From Thamnaconus septentrionalis (taxonomy: Eukaryota > Chordata > Actinopteri > Tetraodontiformes > Monacanthidae), in contig CM020510.1 of the NCBI GenBank assembly GCA_009823395.1, positions 12,838,273-12,902,272 on the forward strand: 64,000 nt of DNA. Direction: 5' to 3'. This document shows, piece after piece, positions 1-47,921 of this stretch. The position numbers and the translations under genes were made by a program. The stretch's first letter is position 1; every line of letters begins with the position of its first letter. Under the pieces are notes generated by a model. It searched no databases and had not been told where the DNA came from. It was given only the letters and a program-made list of their open reading frames with translations.

Positions 1-2550
1 TTTAAAACTGTGTACAGTGTGAAATTACAGTCTGACAAAAGGGGATGAGACCCGGTTGTCCTGCGCCCACAATTGGGCCCAGAACATCAAAAAGCCTTGC
101 AGGACCGGCAGACGTATCTGTGGCATTGGGGCGATTCCTTTTCCTTTTTGTTTTGTTTTTTTTGTTTTTTTAAACAGTTCTCTTTATGCAACGTTCGCAG
201 ACAAGAATGCCGGTTATGCAATTCATCGCCTCGATATTACACGTTACAAAAGTGCCGCGGGGTCACGGGCATGGCACACTTGGGAGGGATCGGCGCGCTA
301 AAAAGAGAAAACCCCCGGCTGCCAAAAAGTGTGACAGTTTTAAAGGCTCGTTCGCATTCCTGCCTTTCACACGACCGCACAATGCACGGGTGAGATCTCG
401 CAAAGGTTTTCGTGATTGCCCTTTTGTTTCGTCTGGAGGCCGCAGCCACCCGACGGTGACACACGCTAGACAAGTGAAGAAAGAAGGAAATGGGAGCCGT
501 CCGTTCATCCACCCGAGTCGGGCCGCAGGTCAACGTAAACACAACACATCACCTCCCTGGCAGGAGGCGGCGGAAACACCGGCGTAAAACATCACGAGTT
601 GCTTCCAGGAGCAGGAGTGTGTCTGCGCGTTTGCGTGTTTAAAATGTACTTACGAGGTATTTTCATGATATAGCCAGGTTCATATATCCATGGAGAATCA
701 AAAGAGCGTCCCTCGACATGTCAGAGCATCTTCTCTCCCTGCCGGAGCCGCATTCCTGCTCGCTGTGAAGGCAGCCTGCAGTCTGAAGTCAGATCCAAGG
801 CGACGTCTCTTCCCCTTTCTCCTCCTCTCTCACATCTGCCCCCAGCCCCCTGAGATCCCCCCTCCGCCCCCCGTGTGCCTTTCCCCACACTAAATCTCTC
901 CATTAACCCACCCCCTTTGCCCCCTCCCCCATCCTTTTCCTCAGCTCCCGGCCCGGCTCTGCCCACGACAACTCTCTCAAACCTGCCTCAGCACATTTCA
1001 TTGGGCAAAGGTCTCCAGGATTGCGTCCTTGCCTCTCTGAAACTTTCCCATTTGCACATTTCCTGACATGTCTCTCTATTTTTTTCCTGTTTTGTTTTGT
1101 TTTGTTTTATTTATCTCAACCACCTTCGATGACTCCAGCTCCAGGGTACTCAAGTTCTCAAGTAGTCACAAGTGTGTGGGAAACGTCTTTCTTTTAAACA
1201 AACAAAAGGAGAGGCGTAGTTTTTCACTCCAGATGTTGCTCCTGCAGCTGAACGGAACAGAAATAAAAAAAAAATATGGGGAAAACCATGACATAAGCTG
1301 TCAGCCATCGGCAGCGGCAGTGAATCACGCAGTCGGCTCACAAGACGCGGCGCTTACGTCACACCATCGGGATGATGCAGCTGTCTGCTTCACCTTGGAT
1401 TCCAACCCCCAAGCCCCCCACCCCTCACCCTCCTCCCCGTCTGAGGCAGAATCAATGAATGAGGTGGATTGTGCGTTCCGTTTCATCCGTGACGCTGCGT
1501 CACATGATCCGTAACAAGGCCAAACTTATTCAATGGATTCTCACAAACACATAAAAATGAGACAGGCTTATTATTATTGGATAATTTTTAGAGAATGATG
1601 TTTTTTGTGATGAATCAGTTTTCAAGCCGATGGAGGAAAATGTTTGAGTTGTTTTGAAGCTAATTGAAAGTAAAAGAATAAAAGACTGACAGAGAAACAA
1701 ACTTTGCACTCCAAATGGACACAAATAAATGATTGAAGCAGTCTTGTAAAATCTATACCTCAAAAATTCCCAAGTTTCCCTGACTTTACCAGACAATGGC
1801 TCTGTCTGTTTCACTCCAAGGGAAACCACAGTGCAGCCCAATTTTTTAATTCATCACAAATGAGAAGCGAAATGTATGAAATTTGTCCATCACTTTGAAA
1901 CAAAGAATAGCGTATTCTGTTTCCGTTTCCATCTAATTGGATTTCTTTTTCCACATCAAGCTCTGCAAAGACTATTTTTTATTATTTCATACATATGGAT
2001 TCCATAGAATAATTCACTACCCTAAACTTGTGGCTAAAGTTACCGCCGCTTTGATTTAATGAGGTGACTCATGTATCTTGAAATAAATGACGCTGCATTT
2101 ATCCAGAATTCCCCCTGGCGGCCTTGAGTACAATCCCACATGTGAATTGCTTCCTGGTTCTGCCGTTTCCTCTCGTAAAACACAAACTCCTGTGTCCGAC
2201 TGGAGCCGCGGCCGGTTACAACGCCGCAAACACAGATGCGGCGACGCAGGCGCCGCCGCCATAATAAAACTCGACAATAAATACCCATAACAGCGCTTCA
2301 AATGTATGGATCCCAAGCATCCAACCTCCCCCCTCCCCCTTATCTCCCCCCAACCAACGGTCCGCTGATGCAGGAGACGGGTGGGTGAATCACCCAGACG
2401 AGGCAACCGTGACAAAAACACACAGACCTTGAGTGAGCCACTGTGATTGTCGGTATCTCAAAAAAAACACATCACCACCTGGGGAAAAACACGGTGAGCC
2501 AGCAAATAAGAGGCAGGGGGGGGTGGTGGAGAGGTGTTGTCACACTGCGA

Positions 2551-2574
2551 GGGCGGGTGGGGGGGGTGGGGGGG
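2551..2574 (+). repeat. Strong G-quadruplex motif on the + strand
   Basis: Four G-runs of 3, 3, 8 and 7 bases separated by single-base loops (C, T, T), the pattern of a very stable parallel quadruplex. Confidence 0.75.
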
Positions 2575-2914
2575 TCTCTGTCTCTCTCCAGCATTATGAT
2601 GCTAATTGCACGTAGACACCCAGTCACGGAGCAGTCAGCCCTTACTGTAAAAAAAAAAAAGAGTCAAGACCAGACAGACGTCCAGGGGAAGCACGCCGCC
2701 CCTCCTCTTGTCTGCGCACAGAAAAACCACAACATCTGATGTCTCATGACCAAAATAGCCCCACATTTTCCTCCTGCAGGGGAGACAACAGGAAGCCGGG
2801 GATTATGTTACGCGATTATGTTAAGCGACGCTAGCGCTACCCCGTCCGTGAACTCTCCCCAAGAGAGACAAGTTCATCCTTTACCTCTTTCGCTCGTGAA
2901 AGAAAACACCACTG

Positions 2915-3145
2915 TCTGGAAATGGTGGCTTTGTGATGTCACAAAGGGCAACCACACCTGTCCCAAATTAGTAATGGCACCGCCGGGCAGATGCAGCCTT
3001 CGAGAGACCGTCTTGTTTTCTTTTCCCTTCCAAACAAAAGGTCTGACAAAACAAAATGAAAACAGAGGGCTACAAACAGAGGGCTAAATATACGGGATAT
3101 AGTTTCTGGAGATCTGTGGAGTTTTTCAGAATAACTATCCTGCCG
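2915..3145 (+). repeat. Unnamed interspersed repeat A, copy 1
   Basis: It carries both landmarks of the family: TTTGTGATGTCACAAAGGGC near 2930 and ACAAACAGAGGGCTAAATAT at 3072-3091, followed by TTTCTGGAGATCTGTGGAG. Between them is CCTTCCAAACA...GGTCTGACAAA. It is non-coding. Confidence 0.6.
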
Positions 3146-4148
3146 AGGCTGCAGCTCCACTTGAGACTGTGATGGGAAACTCTGAAAATGCGCCCAACCT
3201 TTAAGAGTAATTGCAAGTGGCCAAGTCCCCCGAGAAGGACACCGAGTAATTAAAAGTAAAGCACTTTGCCTCCTTCAGCCGACACGCCAGAGAAAACCAA
3301 CCCGACCCATTTTCCAGAGTGCTTCTAAATGAAATTATCGCATCTCTCTGTGACCCCGCCGAGGCTCCGAGACCCCTTGGCACCATGTCGGCGTGACGGG
3401 AAGGCGCCTCCTCCCCCCACCACCTCGCCAGAAAACACACAACACCGGCATCGCTCGTTAAGCCGCCGAGGTGTCGAGACAAAGGACGAGAGACCCGCCG
3501 TCTACGGAGGTGAGCAGCAGGCTGGGCGAGGGCTGTTTCATTTTATCGTCTTCCTGCTCAGTTTGATTGACGCTCCAGCCGCCTGGCTTCACCTATAATT
3601 ACAGAGCGCCGCCGCTGAATCAGCCGCGGACTTCCAGCAAGGCCCTCATTTGATCCGGCGGCAGCGTGGAGGGCGCTGACACGGGGCGTCGCAGCTCTTT
3701 CAGCGGATGAGGGGTGGGAGTGGGGGCGAGAGAACAGCCCCCAGGGTGTTTTGCGTTGCTGCGGTGACGGCGCAAAATTTTTTTTTTTTCCCCTCCCAAA
3801 AAATACAAATAAGCTGGCAAATCCCCGCACCAGCTTCGGGCCTTGCGGACCCCGCCGAGAGCTCCCCTTTCAGCCGGCAGCGGGGTCTCCAGTAACAAGT
3901 GGGCTCACAAAGAAGACATGAATGCCCCTCCCAACCCCCCCGGCAGCAGCCAGGACAGGGGTACGGGCCGGTGCCAAGGGAGGGGAGGCGGAGGCGGAGG
4001 GGGCGGGGGAGAGCGTTCTGAATCACTACTGCAAAACACACAAGGGATCAGCCGGCTGAAATTAAAGGATCTCAACTTTTAATTTGCTCAATATTTATCC
4101 TCCAAATCTGCGGGCGCAAGGAACTGAAATATGAAGGACACACAAATA

Positions 4149-4151
<3 letters not shown>

Positions 4152-4181
<30 letters not shown>
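4152..4181 (+). repeat. (CA)n microsatellite
   Basis: A pure CA tract of about 30 bp. A similar TG tract sits at 10061-10090. Confidence 0.9.
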
Positions 4182-7100
4182 GCTTATTGATTCTCAGGGC
4201 AAACAACGCCCGTGTGTGAGCTGCTGTTGTTGACCGCCGCCGGAGCCTGCGCACCGGGGGTCAAAAGTCATGCGAGCCGTGTTTTTTCTCCGGAGGTTCT
4301 GTGTTGAATTCAAACAAGACGAGCGCAGCTGTGGTAACACTCTCCTTCACCTCTGCCGGACACCCAGAGAGACGCTGCTTTCATCTTCTGGGGTAACAAG
4401 CCATAAACCCTTCTCTCTCTCTATCTCTCTCTCCCTTTTCTGTCTGTGTCTGCCTAAAGTCTGGAATGGCACTCACAGCTTTTGTATCACTTCATTTTGC
4501 TACTAACAATAAAGACCACTAATAAAATATCGAGAACATTGACTTGTAATACCTTCAATCCCGGTCGGTTGTTTTTTGGCTTTAAAAGCAGATTGAAGTT
4601 TTTCCCACAGTCCTGCACTACAAGCAAAAAAAAATTCCACAGTTGAGACCATGTGCGTTGGGCATTCAGTTGTAAACATTTTATAAACTTCAGGAAAATC
4701 TTACTTAATTGTTACCAAAAGTGGGAATTTTGTGTTCTCCAAGTCACCAAATGACATCCAGTTAGCGTAATGAGGGAGATTACTGGAGAGTCGGACCGCA
4801 AACAGCTTTTCGGGGCCAGGATTTAACAAATGAATCTGGAAACAAACTGCAAAACTGCAAACTGGACCCGTCACAGCCACAAGACAAATAGTGGGAGATG
4901 ATGTGTGGGTTGTAGGGGCCTCTGGACAAGCTCTTCATTCAAAGTTCAAACCTGTGGCTCTCACATTCTGTCAACGCTGCCAAGAAGGATCAACTACACT
5001 CACTGAATTCACTGAAATCTAGCAAAACAGCTCATATGATCCATTTCCATTGCCTCACTTGAGGGTCCTAGTAACATAAATCTGGTGCTTACTTTTAGAT
5101 GTCTTTGGTTACAACATAAACAATATTTATGCTCCTTTCCCAAAAAAATCCCTATAATAGCCTCTTAATTTATAGTATGATACCAAACAGTAGAGCAAAC
5201 AGTGTCCAGATCTCCATGTATCTTCAGTTTCACCGACATGGACCGCAGCAGAAATCAATAAAGCAGAGCTCTCTGTCTTTTCAGGCATGATGCAAAAGCT
5301 AAACACTTCCAGACGCTGGACAGCAGCCACGTTCCCACGAATGTTAAGGTGTCTGTCCGCCTTGGAAGCTTTGGGGAAAAGAAACAAATGCTCTCTTTTC
5401 AGTGATTTAAAAAACACAAACTTTGCCTTTCTGGAGATTTCCGCCCCCCAGATCCCCAACCTAAATTAACTCTGAACTGCCTCTATAACCCAGGGTTGAC
5501 CTTATCTCTGCCTATTTATGTAAAGACAAATAAATGGGACGATGCACATCAAGGCTTTTGCTATCTTGTTTTGGGGATCGCCGCTCACAGATGTGCTCTT
5601 TGACTCTTTGACTACATATTCCTTATTCACCTGAATTCCATGAGGGTAATAATCAAGCGTGACAAATCTCCCAGAAGGCCTGTAAACAGGAAAAAAAAAA
5701 AAGTCTGTTCTAAGAGACCGGCAGACTTACCGTTGTCTGTAAACCACGTGCATTCTCATCACAGCCTGTGCTTCGACCTCTGTCCTCCATTCTTCTTCAT
5801 GCTGTGCCTGTAATGTCAGTTTCTCCTGCTGCTGCTGCCTTCCCAACACCTTCCTCCCTAACAGTAGCTTGAAACAACTTAAAGGCATGTGTTTTTCCTC
5901 CCCATCCAAGGCCTACACATGTTTTTCTTTCATGTGCCCCCATTTTTTTTTCCTTCCCCGACCCATAATACACGGCTTTGTTGCTGTAATTCCCACTTCC
6001 CTTTGATAACACGCGTAAACACTGCAATTTGGTTTTCCGACAGCGCCATGTGACACGAGCGGAGCGGGGCGACGGCAAATTAATCACTCAGCCAAGTGAA
6101 ATTAAATCTCCCGAAATCCGGACAAAGAGCGAGTGGAAATTATCTGAGCGCGTTCCACAAGGTTTCTGGCAGCCAGCGTTAAAATCGAGCGTCTCCCCGA
6201 AGATGAAAGACACTGCTAGTGCGGCGGATCCTAATGAGGTCAGATATTGTGTAAACTAACAAGCAGCGTCTCACGAGCTGCCGCAGCTCTCTTAAGTACA
6301 GGATACCGGCGACAGAGGAAGGGGAGGGGGGGGGAACATCCCGGAGGGAAAACTCCTCTGAAGTGGAGTCCTGCGGCGCTCCGTAAGGTCCACCTCCCCA
6401 TCATCTGGCCCGCATCCCAGAGGGGACGGACTCTGGCTTCCCATCCAGCTCTGAGAGTTGGCCTCTGGGAGTCAGAGGGCAGAGAGAGGGGGGCCGAAGT
6501 CGGAACAAGGGCCCCTACCGTGAGAGGAGCCCTGGCAGGACCTCCACAATAAAAGCACGGAGCCGTCCCGCGGGGGACGCTGGCGCTCATTAACAACATC
6601 AAAGTGAGGAGACGCGGCGCCGCCTGAGGACTCTCGGCGAAGGACGCTGGCGAGAAGTGGTGGACGGCGAGATGTGCTGGGTGAATTTTGCGGCCTGGAT
6701 GAAACGAGTGGTGTCTCGCTTTGATGTGCAGCATCTCAGCACGCACAAGCACAGAAGACCCTTGTGAGTCTCGCTGCCATCAATGAAGCTGTTTTTAGTT
6801 CCCGGCTAAAAAAGGCCAATAAAGTGAAGAGCCAGCGGCTGGATGTCTGTGGTCTGGATGCCTCTGACACCCTTTTTTTTTCACCGCCCAGTTAATGATG
6901 TGTTGTATGCATTTCTACCACCGGAGGGCATTAAAGTGCTGAATATTGCCTTCAGTACGTCACTAGTGCAATTCACAGTAATTGTACCTCACTAGATCTC
7001 CAAGTGAGGAACAAAATAGACCCCATTAACAGTTTTGGTCACACATGACCTGGGAGAGACTTTACTGAATACTAATTTGTGCTTTTATTTTCGTTTTCGG

Positions 7101-10057
7101 ACATAAGGCAGTGACGCTTCATCAGCTTCCACCATTCACAACAGGGGCACACAGATGAAGGAGGAGCAGTTTCTCTAAATAATGATACACAAAGTATATT
7201 ACAATTTGTGGCAAAAAAATATTTAGATGCTCAATGCGGGAAAAAAAAATATGAAAAAGAAAAATGTGTATTATTGTATGGTGTATTAGTATTTCCTAAC
7301 CTGAGGAATGCACAGATTTGCAAATAAATGTTTTTCCACCCAGTTAATTTGTGACTTTCCACTGCTGTTACAGTGCAGCAGAGGCATTTCTGAATCCTCC
7401 TCTTGGTCAATAATTAGCCCGGCCCATGTGGCAACTGTCAACTGCTCTACCCAATGTTGGTTCACATACTGGAGTGCACATCCTGCCGCCTAGAGGCCAA
7501 GAGTTGAACTCCGCATGAAGCCTTTAAAGGTATGAGTGACATTTTTACCAGAGGTTGGTAAGGTTGAGTCATTTTAATCAGGCTATTATAAAATTTTAGC
7601 GCTATTACTCATTGTTGTTGGCAGGGATGGGGAATCATTATGTGTCAGAAATGTTGGTAGATTGCGGGATGTATAAATAAAACCAGTCATGAGATTAATT
7701 TAGCTGTGACTGAACCATCTGACAATGATTATTATTTACACCAATAAAAGGGTCACATGCAAAGACTATTGCATAGCTATTAGTTTCACATAGCCAGTCA
7801 AGTAAACAGGACACACCAATGATGGATCCATACTAGATTATTACATTATAGTATAGTATAGAATAATTTATTATAGTATTGTATAGTAGTAGTATAGTTG
7901 ATAAACAACAGCTGGATGCAAATAATCAGCCTGTTTGATGAAAACTGTTCGTCTGGCGAACTATTTAACAGCTGTTGGCACCTCACAATGATGACGGAAG
8001 ATTTTTTTTTTTTTTTTCAGATATGAAACCTCGATTGGACAACAAATTCCCGACCATAACTGATCTTGTTTTTTTTTTTAGTTTGACGTGTCCTGAGTGT
8101 GTTTTCTTATATGGGTCTCTTTTATAACTTTGTTTTATGTGGAAAGAACCTTTTGGGGACTGCAGGGGAATTTCTTTTTAAAGACGGAAAACGACCAGGA
8201 GCCAAAAATTGAAGCCAGGCTGCACTAGCTGTGCCAGTTTAGAATAATATATTCAGAAGAATCAGAACCCCTCTAACTGTCGGCGCTAAGCCGTTGATTT
8301 GAAACAATCACGATGCTGAGCACACTTGGATATATCTCAAATTTTAGGTGAAAAATTTTTAAGGGAGAAAATCAGTCTTTTGACAAAGCCAATATTTTGG
8401 TTTGAATCTTTTTCTTGAAGGTTCAGGATGTGAAGTTTACAATAGTATCTTGTGAGAGATGGAAAACAAGGATATGCAGCCATGGTTACACAGTGTGATT
8501 ATGTCCACAGAGTCGTTGTGTTTTTGATAGCTAAAAATAAGCATTCACTTGTATCTAAAGCTGAGGGTATTTTCACATGGTCTTCATGTTTCTTTCCAAG
8601 CCCAGAAGGACAAAGAGCAAGACAGGCAACTCATAATGAGACTTGGTAAGATTTTTAAATGTTTCATTCAAAATTTTTGTCTTGTTCTTTGGCATTTGCG
8701 GCACTAAAATGTTAATGTTATTTTGAAGCAGAATCCAAATTCAAATACAAAACACCAACAATATATTTTTTCAAAACACAGACCTCAGGGCCGAAAAAAA
8801 AAAAAACTTTGTAGATGGGATTTGTGGAATATTTTGTTCAGTGTTTCAAAGGGGAACTGTGAATGCCGCTGGATTTTACACACTGGGCCTTTAAATTTAT
8901 TCGAGCTCAGATTATGAGAAACGCCAGGCTGACTGACTTGATGTGTGATGACCGCAGCATTACTGTATTTGCCGCCTCGCGAAGGCAGCAAAACATCTGC
9001 ATAACAATCCTGCCGACACCGCGGAGGCCCATGAATAAAAGATGGAGCGAGTGGCTGTGCAAGCGAGTTAACAAGGCTGCGAGGCTGCATCCTCACTTAT
9101 CATCAAACCTCGAGCTGAAAGAGGCAGCAGTTATATTTGTTTCACACCCCGACGATCTAACGGGCCATATGTTGTAGCACACGGCCGATGAATAATTCAG
9201 GGACTGTGGGAGAGAGTTGAGTGGGAGAGGACTTTTAGTCCGAGTGGATTCCTCACCTTCAAGAGCCCTTTAGTTTAACCCCGACCACTTCTGAACAGAC
9301 AGGAAACAAATGAAAGGAAAAGAAAACAAAAGTTTGTCCTCTGAACAGCCTGTTTACATGGAATATTTCACAGCCACAAGTTTTCTACCTTTTTGTCACG
9401 GTCAGAATGTTTGCTTCCACTGGAGATAAAGTGGTTTATCAGTAAGCAGAATATTAACGCATTCATCACTGAAGCCCTCTCCGACAAGAAAAATATAAAA
9501 ACAGGTGGTGGGAAACATATTGTAGAATGAGCCAGAAACACAATGAGCCTATTTTCCTGCGGCGGGCGAGCAAACTCGCTTGAAGTCAGAACGAAAGCAG
9601 CTGATAAGGTCAAAAGACACAAGCATTTCAGCTATGACCACCAGATAAAGGAGGCGGTATGCAGCTGGAGGACGGACACACACACTTTCATAAAAGGCAC
9701 AAAACGTCCAGCCAGCGGCCCGGGTCGTTTCAGAGAAGAGGAACAACGTCCTCAAACATGACAGAATGCGCTGATGGCCTTTCCAGGGCAGAGCTCGGAG
9801 CCCGCCGGCTGCACCGGGGTCAATAAGCCATAAAGGAGGGGGCCGCAGAGGGGTCACCGCTGGACGGCGCTCCTTCCTCCTACACATCCACTCCTCTGTG
9901 AAGAAGTTGGGGGGGGGGGACAAACTGCCAGAGTCAGCGAGCAACTTTTAGTCACGGCGGACGGTTCAGCTGCTCAGACTTTCCAAATGGAAACGCTGAT
10001 GAAGTCTCTGGGACACGTGCTCGGCCCAACGGCCGCTGTGGCATGTGTTCTCTACTG

Positions 10058-10089
<32 letters not shown>

Positions 10090-10927
10090 AGTGTGTGTGG
10101 ACAGATTATCAGATGTCCCGCCATTTGTTCGAAAACACTTGAAATAGTCAGATCTGAAGTGTGCAGCGTAGCTCAATACAGGTCTGGATGACCACAAACA
10201 AATATTCTATAAATCATTGAAAAGATTCAATGTTTTCTCAAAGCTACAGTTGAACTGCTCAGGGGTTTAAAATCCGCGCTGGCATGAGTCCCCTCCAGAA
10301 AAGGTTTTCTGAATACCACTGCCTATTCAGACACAAATGGTGTTCGGTGCAGCAAATGAGCTACATTCCAGATGGGAGCGAGACAGACAAAGCGGTAGAG
10401 CTGCAGACACGCACTGGACCTTCCAGAGTGATGAAGTACGGAATAATATTCCGCTGAAACCTGAGGAATACTTTCAGGAAAAGGAGGCACATTCCTCCCC
10501 AGGAAAAACTCACCCCGAGCTTCACACAACGCCACTGTGCAGCACTCAGGGGTACATGCTGTTTTTTTTTTGTGGTTCCTGTAGATGTTGGGTAAGAGAA
10601 AAACTTGCAGCAAGAGTTTTTACATAATTATCAGAAACCACAAACCCTTGTTTCTTAGTCAAACCATGGGTTTAAATTCCACTAACTGGATAAGTATATA
10701 AGAATGTTGAATATTTGGTTGGTGAGCGAAGGCGAACGCTCAGCAGGTCACTGCTGTTGACCACAGCGGACAGAACCACAAACCACAACCTCAAATCGGA
10801 AACGTGACTAAGACCACCGCAGGCTTGCCTGGAATTTGGGATGAGACAATGCTGCTCGTCACCATGGCCCCCACTCACTTTTAACCTGCTGTGTCAACAA
10901 GGCCAGCCAGCTGGAATGTAAAGAGTC

Positions 10928-10928
<1 letters not shown>

Positions 10929-10982
<54 letters not shown>
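10929..10982 (+). repeat. (CAG)18 trinucleotide repeat
   Basis: Eighteen uninterrupted CAG units, with no supporting gene around them on either strand. Confidence 0.95.
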
Positions 10983-10984
<2 letters not shown>

Positions 10985-11469
10985 GGTCCAGTGTCTCGAC
11001 ACCCTACAATCAGCCGCCTCAAACTGCCGCCGGTGCTCCCCGGCCTTTCAGACGACATTTTAACATCAAACGCAGCGCACAGCTCGTAAATGGCTAACCA
11101 GATTCATCGAGGGCACAAATGCCAATCTTTGCTGAAGATGTTACGAAGTGTTACAGTGAATCTGGACAAATAAGGCCTTCAGAGTCTGACAGACAAAAAA
11201 GCATTTAGCAACTATTAGGGAAAATAGGCATAATCAAAGTTCCTCACACAGCCACGAAAATACATATTTTCTCATTTTATGGTGCCAGATTGGTGAGCAA
11301 CTATATTATTCACCATATAGTACAGTACATACATACAGTTTGTGTTTACCCCTACAAATATTCCAAATTGTGTAAAATTCTACACTTCTTTAAACAGTAA
11401 TGTTGCAACTTAAGTAAACTGAAGAAGAAATCAGAAAGGTCCAACCTTTTGCTTCTTCTCAACAACATA

Positions 11470-11765
11470 TTTTTCTCTAAATCAGCTCTTTATGATGTCA
11501 TAAAGGGCAGCGAGACCTCCCCCAGGTTAGCGAGAACACCCCCGGGCGTCCAGGTGTTCTTTGTGCACTTTAAGACCGATGCGAAGCAGCCGCGGCCGCC
11601 TTGTTTTTGTCTCTTTCCAAACAAGCGGCGCCTGCAAACAAAGCACCTCTGTTGGCAGGAAGCTCACACAGAACCGTTTTGGTGAGAGACTGTAAAACAC
11701 AGGGCAAGACAGATCTACGGACCTTTCACGAATTAATTATTCAAGGATGTTCCACTACAGTTTGA
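11470..11765 (+). repeat. Unnamed interspersed repeat A, diverged copy
   Basis: It keeps the first landmark (TTTATGATGTCATAAAGGGC near 11488) and the CTTTCCAAACA piece. The second landmark is badly eroded, so this copy is tentative. Confidence 0.35.
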
Positions 11766-13371
11766 GATGGAAATTAGAAGATCTGAGTTGGCCTTAGAAT
11801 TGATAAAACAAGAATAGCTTTTATTTGATTGAAAATAAGCCGTAAATAAAAATGAAAGATCCTCAAATTGGTTTTATATTGGACCTTTATAGTCCTAAGC
11901 AGCACACCTTTACCTGGGTTAATGTTAACTAACTGTATTGACCCAATCACTGACTCTAAATCACATATGTCTTCCAAAAAGTTATTCTTCCACATTGGCA
12001 CCATTTGATATTTTAGTTTGGAAGAAATAATAAATGAAATTATTTCAGTGAGTGTTTCAGTGGCACATTTACAATATTGAGATTAAGAGGCAGCATTAAT
12101 CATCAGGGTCATGGTTGAGGGAAAAACAGGTTCAAACAAACACTGCAACACAATGACTAAATCAAATGAACACAAAACCAAAAAAAAAGTCACGACTGAA
12201 GCCAAACATGAGACATGAAACTTTTAAAGGCACAACACAAACAAACAAACAAAAGTAAATACTTCCACTCCTCGTGGCAGATGACCCAAATTGCAGGGTT
12301 GGTGCCAAAAGCAGGCATCTGTAATGTGAAAACACATGCTTGGTTACATGACTGCACACGTCTGCCAACATCAGATCGTGGAGATTCCGCTCGCAGGGCC
12401 AAGCGCGTGTTGCTGCGCCCTTGTCGCGGCCCCGTGACATCCTCATCCTCTTCCTCCCCGCCGCCGCTGTTTACCAGAAAACACGTCTCTGCGCCCCCCC
12501 GCCGGCACAACAGGCCTCGCTGGCCAAGTCGCGCTCTCCCGCCGAGCGCCTGCAACCAGAGCCGTGTTGTCAGCTTCTGCAGAGGAACCTTTTTTTCTCT
12601 TCTCTCCTCCTTTTTTGTCAAACGCGGCCGCTAACCCTTTGATCCTGCGCCGGGGTGCTCAGACCTGCAGGAGGAAGCGAGAGTGGAAGCACTTTGTGCC
12701 TCTCTTTTGTTATGCCGCCCCCCCACACACCCCTCACACAGCCAACCTTCTTTTTAAGAGTGACCAGGTAAAGGCGAGAGCTTACAGATGAGTTGGGGAG
12801 GGGAGGGGAAGGGAGGACAATCACTCCACTACTGCCCTCTATTGCTGCCCCTTCGCTGCCTGCAGCTGTCCAGCGGTGAGCGATTGGCTTGTAAAGCCGT
12901 CAGGGTCGGACGGTCGCTGATATCGCTTGTTTACTCTGCGGGCCGAGCCCTTTATGTAACGGATCCTTCAGCTTATCGCCCATCGGACTTCATTAGCGAT
13001 CAGTCAATAGCGGCTTGTCTACATCCGCCGGACACTCGACTGCCACTTGGCTGAGGGTCAAGTTTGGCACAAACACTAACAGACAACTTCTTTGTCCTGT
13101 TCCATCCCCAACTCGCAGACGAGTGAAAGTTGAAAACATGAAGTTAACTGCCACCAAAAATCCAGAAGAAGGCAAGAAGTGACCCTGGTCTGGCCCTGTA
13201 ATTGTGCCCTCCTGGTACCAAACCATGTCATATCTTATTTAAAGGCCTTATTTGAGGCGGTGTGACTCAGAGAATCTGTTCCTATACGCAAACCAAACCA
13301 CAGTTAAAACCGAAATTAGCCGTTCCGCTGCTCAGCCCTCTCAGCTGTCACGTCCCTCCACTGGCTCCTAC

Positions 13372-47821
<34,450 letters not shown>

Positions 47822-47843
<22 letters not shown>

Positions 47844-47869
47844 TGTTCTCTGGTTCTACAGTTCTTCAT
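47822..47869 (-). promoter_or_regulatory. Upstream ORF 2 (15 codons) overlapping the main start
   Basis: A second upstream ATG at 47869 opens a 15-codon frame (MKNCRTREQWRLWRI) that runs through the main ATG at 47843 in another frame and stops at 47822. Ribosomes using it could not reinitiate at the main ATG without moving backwards. Confidence 0.5.
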
Positions 47870-47921
47870 CGTTCCAAAAGTGTATCCACAGGTGTTTGTG
47901 TCGGCTGTGCCGGGCGGCCAT
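47856..47921 (-). promoter_or_regulatory. Upstream ORF 1 (21 codons) in the 5' UTR of the minus gene
   Basis: ATGGCCGCC has G at -3 and +4, a strong start context. It opens a 21-codon frame that stops at 47856, 12 nt before the main ATG. It is in the same frame as the main ORF but separated from it by the TAG. Confidence 0.55.

Larger units (their letters stand above)
1..13371. other. Non-coding flank; downstream intron of the minus gene or intergenic
   Basis: No exon with convincing splice sites or protein was found on either strand. The region alternates AT-rich DNA with GC-rich, CpG-containing blocks (about 3300-4020, 6000-6760, 8860-9180, 9530-10010 and 12.4-12.9 kb). Some of these contain homeobox-like TAAT sites and could be conserved regulatory elements. 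Repeat A copies, microsatellites and G-rich tracts are listed separately. The remaining exons of the minus gene may lie here unseen, or beyond the left edge. Confidence 0.6.

Noticed and set aside
6240..6752. 170-codon minus-strand frame
   Set aside because: GC-rich DNA with few stops in any frame. There is no domain and both strands are equally open.
8863..9177. 104-codon + strand frame
   Set aside because: No domain or splice sites. Its text resembles a conserved non-coding element with TAAT-type sites.
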